Assembly: GCF_000720325.1 (NCBI RefSeq)
Contig: NZ_JOJM01000087.1
Span: 1-28,517, forward strand
Length of the DNA stretch: 28,517 bases
Source: Streptomyces sp. NRRL B-1347
Lineage (GTDB): Bacteria > Actinomycetota > Actinomycetes > Streptomycetales > Streptomycetaceae
Direction of reading: 5' to 3'
Shown here piece after piece: positions 1 to 7,481 of the stretch. The first letter of the stretch is position 1; the number at the start of each line of letters is the position of its first letter. The notes beneath the pieces were generated by a model that worked only from the letters and a program-made list of their open reading frames with translations, was not told the origin of the DNA and ran no database searches. A program made the translations under genes and the position numbers.

Positions 1-87
1 CCCGCCCACCCGTTCCACCCAGCCACTCGGCCCGGCTCCGACCTGGCGGCTCGCACGCCGTCTCCCGCCTGCGTCCGGCCGGGATCA

Positions 88-113
88 ATCCAGCCCGTCC
101 GGCGTTTGAGGAC
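88..113 (+). repeat. Streptomyces intergenic repeat, copy 1
   Basis: A 26-bp sequence containing CCGTCCGGCGTTTGAGGAC is repeated exactly, in inverted orientation, at 12648-12673. Both copies lie outside genes. I recognise this core from many Streptomyces intergenic regions; its function is not established from this window. The match between the copies is seen directly; the lineage-wide distribution is recalled, not searched. Confidence 0.8.
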
Positions 114-192
114 AAGCGCGTCAGCGCGGTTCTTGAACCGGTGCGGGAGCGTACGGGCAGGGAAGCGCGGTTCAGGGCGCCCACGTCAGCGA

Positions 193-241
193 AAAGCGCC
201 CCGCCGTCGATCCCCCCACGGGTCGACGGTCGGGGCGCTTT
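193..241. terminator. Strong hairpin, probably a bidirectional terminator
   Basis: The left arm (193-210, AAAGCGCCCCGCCGTCGA) pairs with the right arm (223-241) with a single bulged base. The arms begin with AAA and end with TTT, so either strand gives a short U-run after the stem. It most likely ends a gene lying to the left of the window, because the nearest gene inside the window stops 400 bp away. Confidence 0.7.
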
Positions 242-642
242 CCTTTGCCCCGGTGCGGATTCCCCCCACGGGATCCGGCCGGGAGTCTGAGGTGCTGCCC
301 GAGTCAGGGTGCGGAGCTGCGATCTGCCGGGACGCGTACGCATTCGGGAGGGCCGCTCAAAGCTCCCCGGTGCACGTGCCCCGGCCAACGCTCCCCAAGC
401 TCTCAAGGAGCAGGGGGTACCCCCTTCGGGGACATCCCCCAAGATGTCCCCGAACACCCGAGAGATCCCCCAAGATCCCTCTGGTGTCGCCCTCTTAGAC
501 TCACGAGTCCCCTCGATGGTTACGTTCGGATCGCTGTGATCTACGTCTCTTGCATATGCCCTGAATGCGCGCAAGAGGACCCATATGTGGATTGGCATTC
601 CCACGTGAGGGTCCCGCGAAGACAGTGTGAAGGATCGCGGGG
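242..642. other. Gene-poor stretch with stacked inverted repeats
   Basis: No convincing gene is seen; open frames here are low-complexity. The stretch has a perfect 12-bp palindrome GGGGGTACCCCC (413-424), then a hairpin with arms GGGGACATC (428-436) and GATGTCCCC (443-451). A further inverted repeat has arms CTCTTGC (547-553) and GCAAGAG (571-577). Base composition falls between about 490 and 660, with two CATATG sites, compared with the surrounding genes. It may be the worn edge of an old insertion next to the broken copA, but no transposase remnant is recognisable. Confidence 0.5.
613..641 (-). terminator. Possible hairpin just past copA
   Basis: Arms CCCGCGA (613-619) and TCGCGGG (635-641) lie immediately beyond the copA stop codon when read leftward. 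The stem is 7 bp with a 15-nt loop and there is no U-run, so it is a weak candidate for the end of the copper operon. Confidence 0.35.
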
Positions 643-2605
643 CTATGTGAAAGACCGCAAGCGGAGGCTGTTCGTCACTACGAACACCGAAGAGCAGGCC
701 ATGGCCGCTCCGGCGATCATCGGATTGAGCAGTCCGGCGGCGGCGAGCGGCAGCGCGGCGACGTTGTAGCCGAAGGCCCAGAAGAGGTTTCCCTTGATGG
801 TGGCGAGGGTCCTGCGGGACAGCCGGATGGCGTCCGCCGCGGCCCTCAAGTCGCCGCGTACGAGGGTGAGATCGCTCGCCTCGATCGCGGCGTCCGTGCC
901 GGTGCCCATGGCCAGGCCCAGGTCCGCCGTGGCGAGGGCGGCCGCGTCGTTCACGCCGTCGCCGACCATGGCCACGACGCGCCCCTCGGAGCGCAGCCGC
1001 CGCACCACGTCCGCCTTGTCCTCGGGCAGCACGTCCGCGTACACGGTCCCGATGTCCACGGCCCGCGCGACCGTCTCCGCCACGGCCCGGTGGTCGCCGG
1101 TCAACAGCACCGGGGTGAGACCGAGTTGGCGCAGGTCGCGCACGGCTTCGGCGCTGGTGTCCCGGACGGCGTCGGCGACCGCGAGCAGCCCGCGCGCGAC
1201 GCCGTCCCAGGCGACGAGCACGACGGTGCGGCCCGCCTCCTCGGCCCGCGCCCGGGCGCCGTCCAGCGCGTCGAGGTCCGTGACCCCGGCGTCGGTGAGC
1301 AGCCGCGCGCTGCCGGCCAGGACCGCGTGCCCGTCCACGGTGCCGCGCACCCCGGCCCCCGGCACGTTCTCGAACCGCTCCGGCACCGGCAGGTCCGCCG
1401 GGTCGAGCCCCGACCGCCGCGCGGCGCCCGCCGCCACGGCTCGTGCCACCGGGTGCTCGGAGGCGTGCTCCAGGGCGCCCGCGAGCCGCAGCAGCTCCTT
1501 CTCGCCGGTGCCTTCGGCCGCGTACACCTCCTGGAGGGTCATCTTGCCGGTGGTGACGGTGCCGGTCTTGTCCAGGACGATGGTGTCGACGCGGCGGGTG
1601 GACTCCAGGACTTCGGGGCCCTTGATGAGGATGCCGAGCTGGGCGCCGCGGCCGGTGCCGACCATCAGGGCGGTGGGCGTGGCGAGCCCGGCGGCGGCCT
1701 TGCCGTTCTGCGCGTCCTCGACGAGCTTGGCCATCCGGGACAGCGACGCGCCCGTCGGTGGCGATCTTCTCGCCGGGCCGCACCAGGAACCGGTCGCCTA
1801 CCTTCAACTCGCTGACTAGAACGTTCTTTTCAGTCCCGTGACGAAGTACGGTGACGTCCTTGGCGCCCAACTCCATCAGCGCGCGCAGCGCCGCGCCCGC
1901 CCTGCGCTTGGAGCGCGCCTCCAGATAGCGGCCGAGCAGGATGAACGTGACGACGCCCGCGGCCACTTCGAGGTAGATCGCCGAGGATCCGTCGGTACGC
2001 GTCACGGTCAGGTCGAAGCCGTGCCGCATGCCGGGCTCCCCGGCCGTGCCGAGGAACAGGGCCCACAGCGACCAGCCGAAGGCGGCGAGCGTACCGAGGG
2101 ACACGAGCGTGTCCATGGTGGCGGCGCCGTGCCGCGCGTTCAGGAGCGCGGCCCGGTGGAAGGGGAGCCCGCCCCACACCACGACCGGCGCGGCGAGCGT
2201 GAGCGACAGCCACTGCCAGTACTCGAACTGGAGCGCCGGGACCATCGCGAGCACGACGACCGGCAGCGCGAGCGCGGCGGAGACCAGCAGCCGCCGCAGC
2301 AGCCGGTCGGCCTCGGTGAGGTCGGAGGTGGTGGGGCGCCCGGCCGGGTCCGCCGACGCCGCCGGGCCGCCGGGCGCTTCGGGGCGCGGCGGGGCGATCT
2401 CGTGCGCCGAGTAGCCGAGCTTCTCGACCGTGGCCACGAGGTCGGAGACCTCGACCCCGTCGGCGTAGCTGACCTTGGCCTTCTCCGTGGCGAGGTTGAC
2501 CGACGCGGTCACGCCCTCCATGCGGTTCAGCTTCTTCTCGATGCGGGCCGAGCACGAGGCGCAGGTCATGCCGCCGACGGCGAGTTCGACCTCGGAGGTG
2601 TTCAT
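643..2605 (-). pseudogene. copA: copA, copper P1B-type ATPase, frameshifted with two internal deletions
   Basis: The family exports Cu(I) across the membrane using ATP. The start is ATG at 2605. The first part, read to about 1756, holds a heavy-metal domain with GMTCASC (residues 12-18), the first membrane helices and the beginning of the actuator domain, up to GEKIATDG. The frame then breaks. The remainder is in another frame (about 1757-643) and keeps RMAKLVEDAQNGKAA, the DKTGT phosphorylation motif, the SEHPVA motif, GDGVNDAAAL and the last helices. Intact CopA proteins have a TGES loop between TDG and RMAKLV, and a helix with the CPC copper site between NGKAA and GLATPTALMVG; both are absent here. 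About 100 residues are missing overall. Without CPC, copper transport should be lost even if the frame were restored. Codons at about 1849-1799 (GTA, CTT, CGT, GTT, CTA) are atypical for the gene. It lies downstream of copZ. An assembly error is the main alternative. Confidence 0.85.
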
Positions 2606-2660
2606 GACGGCTCTTTCGCGGCGTGATGGGGGCGGAGGCGTGCGGTGCGAAAAGGGGTCA

Positions 2661-2689
2661 GGGCCCCGCGCCGGGATGGCGCGGGGCCC
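2661..2689 (-). terminator. GC-rich hairpin between copZ and copA
   Basis: A perfect 12-bp stem (2661-2672 with 2678-2689) has a 5-nt loop. In the leftward direction it lies about 20 nt past the copZ stop and is followed by a CCCCTTTTC stretch. It could end most copZ transcripts, or set the copZ:copA ratio by partial termination or RNA processing. Confidence 0.5.
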
Positions 2690-2708
2690 GTGGCCGGGAG
2701 GGGGGAGA

Positions 2709-2945
2709 TCAGGCGAGTTCGTAACCGGCCTCGTCGATCGCGGCGCGGACGGCCTCCTCGTCGAGCGGGGCCGCGGAGACCACGGTCACCTTGCCGGTGG
2801 CGGCGACCGCCTGGACCGAGCTGACGCCCGCGAGCTCGGAGATCTCGCTGTTGACCGCGGACTCGCAGTGGCCGCAGGTCATCCCCTTCACGTCGTACAC
2901 GGTGGTGACGGCGCCGGGCTGCGAGGTCTGGGCGTTGGCGGTCAT
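2709..2945 (-). CDS. copZ: CopZ-like copper chaperone
   Basis: This 78-residue cytosolic protein is a single heavy-metal-associated domain. It binds Cu(I) with two cysteines and hands it to CopA or to the regulator. The metal motif GMTCGHC lies at about residues 20-26 in a DVKGMTCGHCESAV context, and the length is usual for a stand-alone HMA protein with a short N-terminal tail. The ATG at 2945 follows GAGGAGA at good spacing. It is the first gene after the CsoR-type operator (3050-3066) and precedes copA in the same direction, the usual actinobacterial copZ-copA order. Because copA is broken, the chaperone may now serve another ATPase elsewhere or act as a copper buffer. Confidence 0.9.
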   Translation of the reverse strand: MTANAQTSQPGAVTTVYDVKGMTCGHCESAVNSEISELAGVSSVQAVAATGKVTVVSAAPLDEEAVRAAIDEAGYELA

Positions 2946-3049
2946 GTCGTTCTCCTCAGTGAAACGTGTGTGACGTGCGGGTATGCGGAACGTCGACGTG
3001 GACGAGCGGCTCCGGTGGCTCCAGGGAACCCCTCGACGTGCTTCACACT

Positions 3050-3066
3050 ATACCCCTAGGGGGTAT
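3050..3066 (-). promoter_or_regulatory. CsoR-type copper operator upstream of copZ
   Basis: The arms ATACCCC (3050-3056) and GGGGTAT (3060-3066) are perfectly inverted around a 3-nt centre. This is the G-tract palindrome recognised by CsoR repressors, which leave DNA when they bind Cu(I). It lies about 105 bp upstream of copZ. No csoR gene is present in the window, so regulation in trans is inferred. Confidence 0.8.
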
Positions 3067-3105
3067 TTTCCAAGAGGGGCTGGGGTGGCGGGGCAAGGCG
3101 GGGGG

Positions 3106-3306
3106 TCACTCGCCCTTGCGCGCGCGGTTGCCGGGCCGGGACGCGACCCAGGCGCGGATGGTGTCGGCGTACCAGAAGGGCTTGCCGCCCTCGACGTGGT
3201 CGGGCTCGGGCAGCAGGCCGTGCTTGCGGTAGGAGCGCACGGTGTCCGGCTGGACGCGGATGTGCGCGGCGATGTCTTTGTACGACCAGAGCCTGCGGTC
3301 GGTCAT
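3106..3306 (-). CDS. Small BldC/MerR-like helix-turn-helix protein
   Basis: A 66-residue protein that is almost entirely one DNA-binding domain. The helix-turn-helix is at about residues 8-29 (YKDIAAHIRVQPDTVRSYRK), followed by a wing (GGKPFW) and a basic tail. It has the size and layout of BldC-like or excisionase-like MerR-type domains without an effector domain. The ATG at 3306 was chosen because GGAGGAG lies just upstream; the open frame continues to 3381 but without a comparable site. It stops about 40 bp before the CsoR-type operator and could be read through into copZ. It is not a CsoR: the four-helix fold and copper ligands are absent. Its targets are unknown. Confidence 0.75.
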   Translation of the reverse strand: MTDRRLWSYKDIAAHIRVQPDTVRSYRKHGLLPEPDHVEGGKPFWYADTIRAWVASRPGNRARKGE

Positions 3307-3462
3307 CAGTGGCTCCTCCCTGTGCGCACCCAGGGCGGCCGGAGCGGCCGACGGGGGAGCTGGGCGCGGCACTGGCGTCACTCAGCCTGTGCCCCGTGAA
3401 CGACGGAGAGTGACCATGGGGGAGTGCTTGTCGACTGGCTGTGACGGGAAACCCGCGTACGT

Positions 3463-3505
3463 GTCACATGTGTGACGAGAGTGCAGTGTTTGTCACCTAC
3501 GTGAC
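3463..3505. promoter_or_regulatory. Two GTCAC-N4-GTGAC inverted repeats
   Basis: GTCAC-ATGT-GTGAC (3463-3476) and GTCAC-CTAC-GTGAC (3492-3505) have the same arms and spacer length, with equivalent positions 29 bp apart. They lie in the 342-bp gap between the HTH gene start (3306) and the iolE-like gene end (3649), about 160-200 bp upstream of the HTH gene. The pattern suggests a dimeric regulator binding twice, perhaps the HTH protein itself. The rest of the gap holds only the terminator at 3589-3632. Confidence 0.5.
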
Positions 3506-3588
3506 GCGCTCGACTGGCGCGGGCGCCCGGCGTGTTGGGGGCGCGTTCGCGCGTCGAGGGGGTAGAGGGCGGCCGGGCGCGCCGGGAC

Positions 3589-3632
3589 ACGGCTGAGGGG
3601 AGGCCGCGCGGTCGCGACCTCCCCTCAGCCGT
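3589..3632 (-). terminator. Terminator-like hairpin after the iolE-like gene
   Basis: A perfect 15-bp stem pairs 3589-3603 with 3618-3632 around a 14-nt loop. It lies 16 nt past the leftward stop codon at 3649. It lacks a U-run, as is common for Streptomyces terminators. Confidence 0.7.
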
Positions 3633-3648
3633 CAGCGGCGTACGGGCC

Positions 3649-4575
3649 TCACGCCCCGCAGGAGCGCAGGAAGGCGCGGGTGCGGCGGGCGATGGGCAGC
3701 GGCTTGTCCGGCGCGCACGGATACATGTCCTGCTCGACGATGGCGAACAGGTCGACGCCCAGCTTCTCGGCGGCCGCGAGGACCGGTTCGAGCGCGGGCA
3801 CCCCGGCGGGCGGCTCGCACATCACGCCGCGCCCGACGGCGGGCCCGAACGGCATGTCCTGCGCCCGCACTTCGGCCAGGACCGCCGGGTCCACCTGCTT
3901 CAGGTGGAGGTACCCGATGCGCTCGCCGTACGTCTCGATCAGCTTGACGCTGTCGCCGCCGCAGTACGCGTAGTGGCCGGTGTCCAGGCAGAGCGAGACG
4001 AGGGCCGGATCCGTGGCGTCGAGGAAGCGGGCGACGTTCTCCTCGGTGTCGATGTGGGTGTCCGCGTGCGGGTGGACGACGATGTCCAGGCCGTAGCGCT
4101 CGCGCACCTCGTGGCCCAGGCGCTCGGTCTGCGACGCCAGCTGGCGCCACTGCTCCGGCGTCAGCGTCGAGTCCTCCAGGACGTCACCGGTCTTGTCGTC
4201 GCGCCAGAAGGACGGGATGACGACGAGGTGGCGCGCGCCCATCGCCTGGGTGAGGTCCGCGATCGCGGACACGTGCTCCCACGTCCTGTCCCACACGTCC
4301 GGGCCGTGGTGCAGGCCGGTGAAGACGGTGCCCGCCGAGACCTTGAGGCCCCGCCGCCGCGTCTCGTCGGCGAGCAGGGCCTGGTCGGTCGGCAGATAGC
4401 CGTACGGGCCGAGCTCGATCCACTCGTACCCGGACGCGGCGACCTCGTCGAGGAAGCGGCTCCACGGCACCTGCTGGGGATCGTCGGGGAACCACACGCC
4501 CCAGGAGTCGGGGGCCGAACCGATCCGGATGCGGGTCAACCGCGAACCACGCGACACCTCTGTCTGCTGCGCCAT
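3649..4575 (-). CDS. IolE/IolH-like sugar isomerase/epimerase-type TIM barrel
   Basis: This 308-residue protein has the AP-endonuclease-2/xylose-isomerase-like barrel. Its N-terminus (IRIGSAPDSWGVWF, then YEWIELGPYGYLP) resembles proteins found in actinobacterial inositol clusters. Probable metal ligands are in HPHADTH, CLDTGHYAYCGGD, YLHLKQVD and the late EQD. In the pathway, IolE dehydrates scyllo-inosose to the trione that IolD cleaves; IolH is a related barrel of less certain role. Position and sequence support one of these, but I cannot separate them by eye. It is transcribed away from iolC across a shared promoter region. The ATG at 4575 has a possible GAGG site 9 nt upstream, but a candidate -10 element places the RNA start at or next to the ATG, so it may be leaderless. 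Confidence 0.8.
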   Translation of the reverse strand: MAQQTEVSRGSRLTRIRIGSAPDSWGVWFPDDPQQVPWSRFLDEVAASGYEWIELGPYGYLPTDQALLADETRRRGLKVSAGTVFTGLHHGPDVWDRTWEHVSAIADLTQAMGARHLVVIPSFWRDDKTGDVLEDSTLTPEQWRQLASQTERLGHEVRERYGLDIVVHPHADTHIDTEENVARFLDATDPALVSLCLDTGHYAYCGGDSVKLIETYGERIGYLHLKQVDPAVLAEVRAQDMPFGPAVGRGVMCEPPAGVPALEPVLAAAEKLGVDLFAIVEQDMYPCAPDKPLPIARRTRAFLRSCGA

Positions 4576-4582
4576 GGCCGCA

Positions 4583-4670
4583 AGCCTCGCCGCCCGCCGA
4601 GAACAGTGTCAAGCAGTAGTCCGAATGTAAGGACAAAATGTTGACAGGGTTCCTGGGACGGGATTAGACC
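4583..4670. promoter_or_regulatory. Dyad-symmetric divergent promoter of the iol genes
   Basis: TGTCAA (4607-4612) and TTGACA (4641-4646) are inverted around position 4626.5. GTCC (4619-4622) and GGAC (4631-4634) are inverted around exactly the same centre. Rightward, TTGACA is followed after 17-18 nt by TTAGAC/TAGACC (4664-4670), a good promoter for iolC. Leftward, the mirrored TTGACA is followed after 18 nt by GAGGCT (4588-4583), 7 nt from the start codon of the iolE-like gene. The shared centre suggests one repressor covers both -35 boxes. Confidence 0.65.
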
Positions 4671-4701
4671 TGAGGGAAGCCACCACGAAGGGATGTGCAG
4701 G

Positions 4702-5694
4702 GTGACCGATCCGCACCCGGATCCGCACGCCGACGCCGGCGCCGATCCGTACGACGTCATCACCATGGGCCGGATCGGCGTCGACCTGTACCCGCTCCAG
4801 ACCGGGGTGCCGCTGTCGCAGGTCACGACGTTCGGGAAGTTCCTCGGCGGCTCGGCGACGAACGTGGCGGTCGCGGCGGCCCGGCTCGGGCGGCGCGTCG
4901 GCGTCGTCACGCGGACGGGACAGGACCCGTTCGGCGAGTATCTGCGCGGCCAGCTGCGGGAGTTCGGGGTCGACGAGCGGTGGGTCGCCGAGGTGCCGGG
5001 GCTCTCGACACCGGTCACCTTCTGCGAGGTGTTCCCGCCCGACGACTTCCCGCTGTACTTCTACCGTCGGCCCAAGGCCCCCGACCTGGAGATCCGCGCG
5101 GACGAGCTCGACCTCGGCGCGATCGCCGCGGCGCGGATCTTCTGGATGACCGGCACCGGCCTCAGCGAGGAGCCGAGCCGGGCGGCGACCCTGGCCGCGC
5201 TCGCCGCCCGCCCCGCGGGCGGGACCACCGTCTTCGACCTCGACTGGCGGCCCGTGTTCTGGGAGGACCCGGACGCGGCCCGCCCCCACTACGCGGCCGC
5301 GCTGCGGCACGCGACCGTCGCCGTCGGCAACGTGGACGAGGTGGAGATCGCGACCGGCGTGCGCGAGCCGCGCGCCGCCGCCGAGGCCCTGCTCGCGGCG
5401 GGCGTCGAGCTGGCCGTGGTCAAACAGGGTCCGAAGGGCGTGCTCGCGATGGACAGGGCGGGCGCGGTGGCGGAGGTGCCGCCGCTGCCGGTCTCGGTCC
5501 TCAACGGGCTCGGGGCGGGTGACGCGTTCGGCGGGGCGCTGTGCCACGGGCTGCTCGCCGGGTGGGAGCTGCCGCGGGTGATCCGGTACGCCAACGCGGC
5601 CGGGGCCATCGTCGCTTCGCGGTTGGAGTGCTCCTCCGCGATGCCGTACGAGGCCGAGGTCGAGGCTGCTCTTGAGGCGGGGGCTGTGCGGTGA
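4702..5694 (+). CDS. iolC: 5-dehydro-2-deoxygluconokinase
   Basis: A PfkB/ribokinase-family sugar kinase of about 330 residues. In inositol breakdown it phosphorylates 2-deoxy-5-keto-gluconate with ATP. The N-terminal signature GGSATNVAVAAARLG and the C-terminal NGLGAGDAFGGALCHG, with the catalytic aspartate in GAGD, are both present. The context of iolB, iolD and mmsA identifies the substrate; sequence alone gives only a PfkB kinase. I prefer the GTG at 4702 because GAAGGGA lies 8 nt upstream; an in-frame ATG at 4693 has the same site almost touching it. It is the first gene of the rightward operon. Confidence 0.88.
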   Translation: MTDPHPDPHADAGADPYDVITMGRIGVDLYPLQTGVPLSQVTTFGKFLGGSATNVAVAAARLGRRVGVVTRTGQDPFGEYLRGQLREFGVDERWVAEVPGLSTPVTFCEVFPPDDFPLYFYRRPKAPDLEIRADELDLGAIAAARIFWMTGTGLSEEPSRAATLAALAARPAGGTTVFDLDWRPVFWEDPDAARPHYAAALRHATVAVGNVDEVEIATGVREPRAAAEALLAAGVELAVVKQGPKGVLAMDRAGAVAEVPPLPVSVLNGLGAGDAFGGALCHGLLAGWELPRVIRYANAAGAIVASRLECSSAMPYEAEVEAALEAGAVR

Positions 5695-5767
5695 GGCGCT
5701 GTGAGACGGTTGCTCGGCACCTGCCGTCGTGCCCACCCGTCATCGCTCACCACGAGGGGGGCGTCGT

Positions 5768-6646
5768 ATGAGTGCCGTCGATGTCTCCGCGCTCGTGCGG
5801 ACCCGGGCCCGGCACCCCGAAGCCATCGCCGAAGCCGCCGCGCGGCGGCTCCGGCGGCCGCTGGTCGGGGCCTCCGGGCGGTTGATGATCATCGCGGCGG
5901 ACCATCCGGCGCGCGGCGCCCTCGGTGTCGGCAAGGACCCGCTGGCCATGGCCGACCGGGCCGACCTCCTCGAACGGCTGTGCCTCGCGCTGTCCCGGCC
6001 CGGCGTCGACGGCGTGCTCGCCACCGCCGACATCCTCGACGACCTGCTGCTGCTCGGCGCGCTCGACGGCAAGGTCGTGATGGGGTCCATGAACCGGGGC
6101 GGGCTCGCGGGCGCCGCCTTCGAGCTGGACGACCGGTTCACCGGCCACCGCGCCGAGGACCTGGAGCGGCTCGGCTTCGACGCGGGCAAGCTGCTGTTGC
6201 GCGTCGACTACGACGACCCCGGGTCGCTCGCCACGCTGTACTCCACCGCGCGCGCGGTCGACGCCATGGCGGAGCGTCAGCTTCCGGTGTTCATCGAGCC
6301 GTTCCTGTGCCGCAGGTCACCCGACGGCCTTCGCAACGACCTGAGCGCCGCCGCGGTCACCCGGTCCATCGCCATCGCCTCGGGCCTCGGCGGGACATCG
6401 GCGTACACCTGGCTGAAGGTGCCCGTGACCGAGAACCCGGACGACATGGCGCGCGTCATGGAGGCCTCGACGCTGCCCGCCGTGCTGCTCGGGGGAGACA
6501 TCGGGGACACGGACACCGCGTTCGAGAAGTGGCGCGGTGCCCTCCAGTTGCCCACCGTGTACGGCCTGGTGGCCGGGCGCACGCTGCTGTACCCGGCGGA
6601 CGGGGACGTGGCGGGCGCGGTCGACACCGCCGTCGGGCTGCTGTAG
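5768..6646 (+). CDS. LacD/DeoC-like (beta/alpha)8 aldolase of the iol operon
   Basis: This 292-residue barrel protein begins at ATG 5768 after GAGGGGG. It resembles the aldolase-like protein often found next to iolC in actinobacteria (I recall the NCBI name Cgl0158 family). Features include IIAADHP (about 41-46), KLLLRVDYD (about 141-149), FIEPFL (about 175-180) and WLKVPVTEN with Lys217. In class I LacD-type aldolases a lysine in an LKV context forms the Schiff base, so Lys217 is the candidate. The operon otherwise lacks a 2-deoxy-5-keto-gluconate-6-phosphate aldolase (IolJ), the step between IolC and MmsA, so I infer this protein supplies it. This is position-based and untested; a different sugar-phosphate aldolase role is possible. 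Confidence 0.75.
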   Translation: MSAVDVSALVRTRARHPEAIAEAAARRLRRPLVGASGRLMIIAADHPARGALGVGKDPLAMADRADLLERLCLALSRPGVDGVLATADILDDLLLLGALDGKVVMGSMNRGGLAGAAFELDDRFTGHRAEDLERLGFDAGKLLLRVDYDDPGSLATLYSTARAVDAMAERQLPVFIEPFLCRRSPDGLRNDLSAAAVTRSIAIASGLGGTSAYTWLKVPVTENPDDMARVMEASTLPAVLLGGDIGDTDTAFEKWRGALQLPTVYGLVAGRTLLYPADGDVAGAVDTAVGLL

Positions 6647-6677
6647 CCGTGACGTACGCACCCGACAGGAGGCCCGC

Positions 6678-7481
6678 ATGACGCACGTACCGAAGGGAAG
6701 CGCGGCCGAGGGCCCGTACGCCCTCGCCATCGATCCGAAGCGCGCCGCCTGGACCTACTCCAGTCTGCGCGTCGTCGAACTGCCGCCCGGCGGGTTGCAC
6801 TCCTTCGCCACCGGGGAGAGTGAATGGATCGTGCTCCCGCTGACGGGCGGCTGTACGGTGCACGCGGAGGGCGAGATCATCGAACTCCTGGGCCGGGAGA
6901 GCGTGTTCAGCGGAGCGACTGACTTCGCTTACGTTCCCCGCGATTCCCACATCCAGATCGCCTCCGGCGTGGGAGGCCGCTTCGCCCTGGCAGGAGCGAA
7001 GTGCGAGCGCCGACTCCCCGCCCGCTACGGCCCCGCGCCGGAGGTTCCCGTCGAGCACCGCGGCAGCGGCACCTGCGCCCGCCAGGTGCGCAACTTCGCG
7101 GCGGCGGACACGTTCGACTGCGACCGGCTGATCGCCGTGGAGGTCATCACGCCCGGCGGCAACTGGTCGTCGTACCCGCCGCACAAGCACGACGAGCACC
7201 GCCCCGGCGTCGAGGCCGAGCTGGAAGAGATCTACTACTTCGAGATCGAGGGCGAGTCCGGCTTCGGCTACCAGCGGGTCTCCCCCTCCCGCGAGGGCGG
7301 CACCGACGTGCTCGCCGAGGTGCGCTCCGGCGACGCCGTCCTCGTCCCCGACGGCTGGCACGGCCCGTCCATCGCCCAGCCGGGCCACGCCATGTACTAC
7401 CTGAACGTCATGGCGGGACCCGGGGACGAGCGGGAATGGAAGATCTGCTTCCACCCTGACCACACGGAGGGATACCGATGA
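6678..7481 (+). CDS. iolB: 5-deoxy-glucuronate isomerase
   Basis: A 267-residue bicupin protein, close to the usual IolB length. IolB converts 5-deoxy-glucuronate to 2-deoxy-5-keto-gluconate, the IolC substrate. The metal-site stretch SYPPHKHDEH, followed by EIYYFEI and later VPDGWHG, supplies the expected histidines and glutamate. The ATG at 6678 follows a clear AGGAGG with a 5-nt spacer. Its stop overlaps the iolD start by 4 nt (ATGA), indicating translational coupling. Identification is firm. Confidence 0.95.
   Translation: MTHVPKGSAAEGPYALAIDPKRAAWTYSSLRVVELPPGGLHSFATGESEWIVLPLTGGCTVHAEGEIIELLGRESVFSGATDFAYVPRDSHIQIASGVGGRFALAGAKCERRLPARYGPAPEVPVEHRGSGTCARQVRNFAAADTFDCDRLIAVEVITPGGNWSSYPPHKHDEHRPGVEAELEEIYYFEIEGESGFGYQRVSPSREGGTDVLAEVRSGDAVLVPDGWHGPSIAQPGHAMYYLNVMAGPGDEREWKICFHPDHTEGYR

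Noticed and set aside
413..451. CRISPR-like or insertion-sequence terminal repeats
   Set aside because: The palindromes are not spaced as repeat-spacer units and no transposase, cas gene or target duplication is present.
106..769. Three overlapping rightward open frames
   Set aside because: Low-complexity Arg/Pro/Ser composition, no ribosome sites, and they run through a terminator and inverted repeats.
1830..2555. Long leftward frame of 241 codons inside copA
   Set aside because: It is a shifted-frame shadow; the neighbouring frame starting at 2605 reads as a clear CopA N-terminus with GMTCASC.
3532..4644. 370-codon rightward frame opposite the iolE-like gene
   Set aside because: An antisense frame rich in Arg, Gly and Ala, with no domain; the opposite strand encodes a recognisable TIM barrel.
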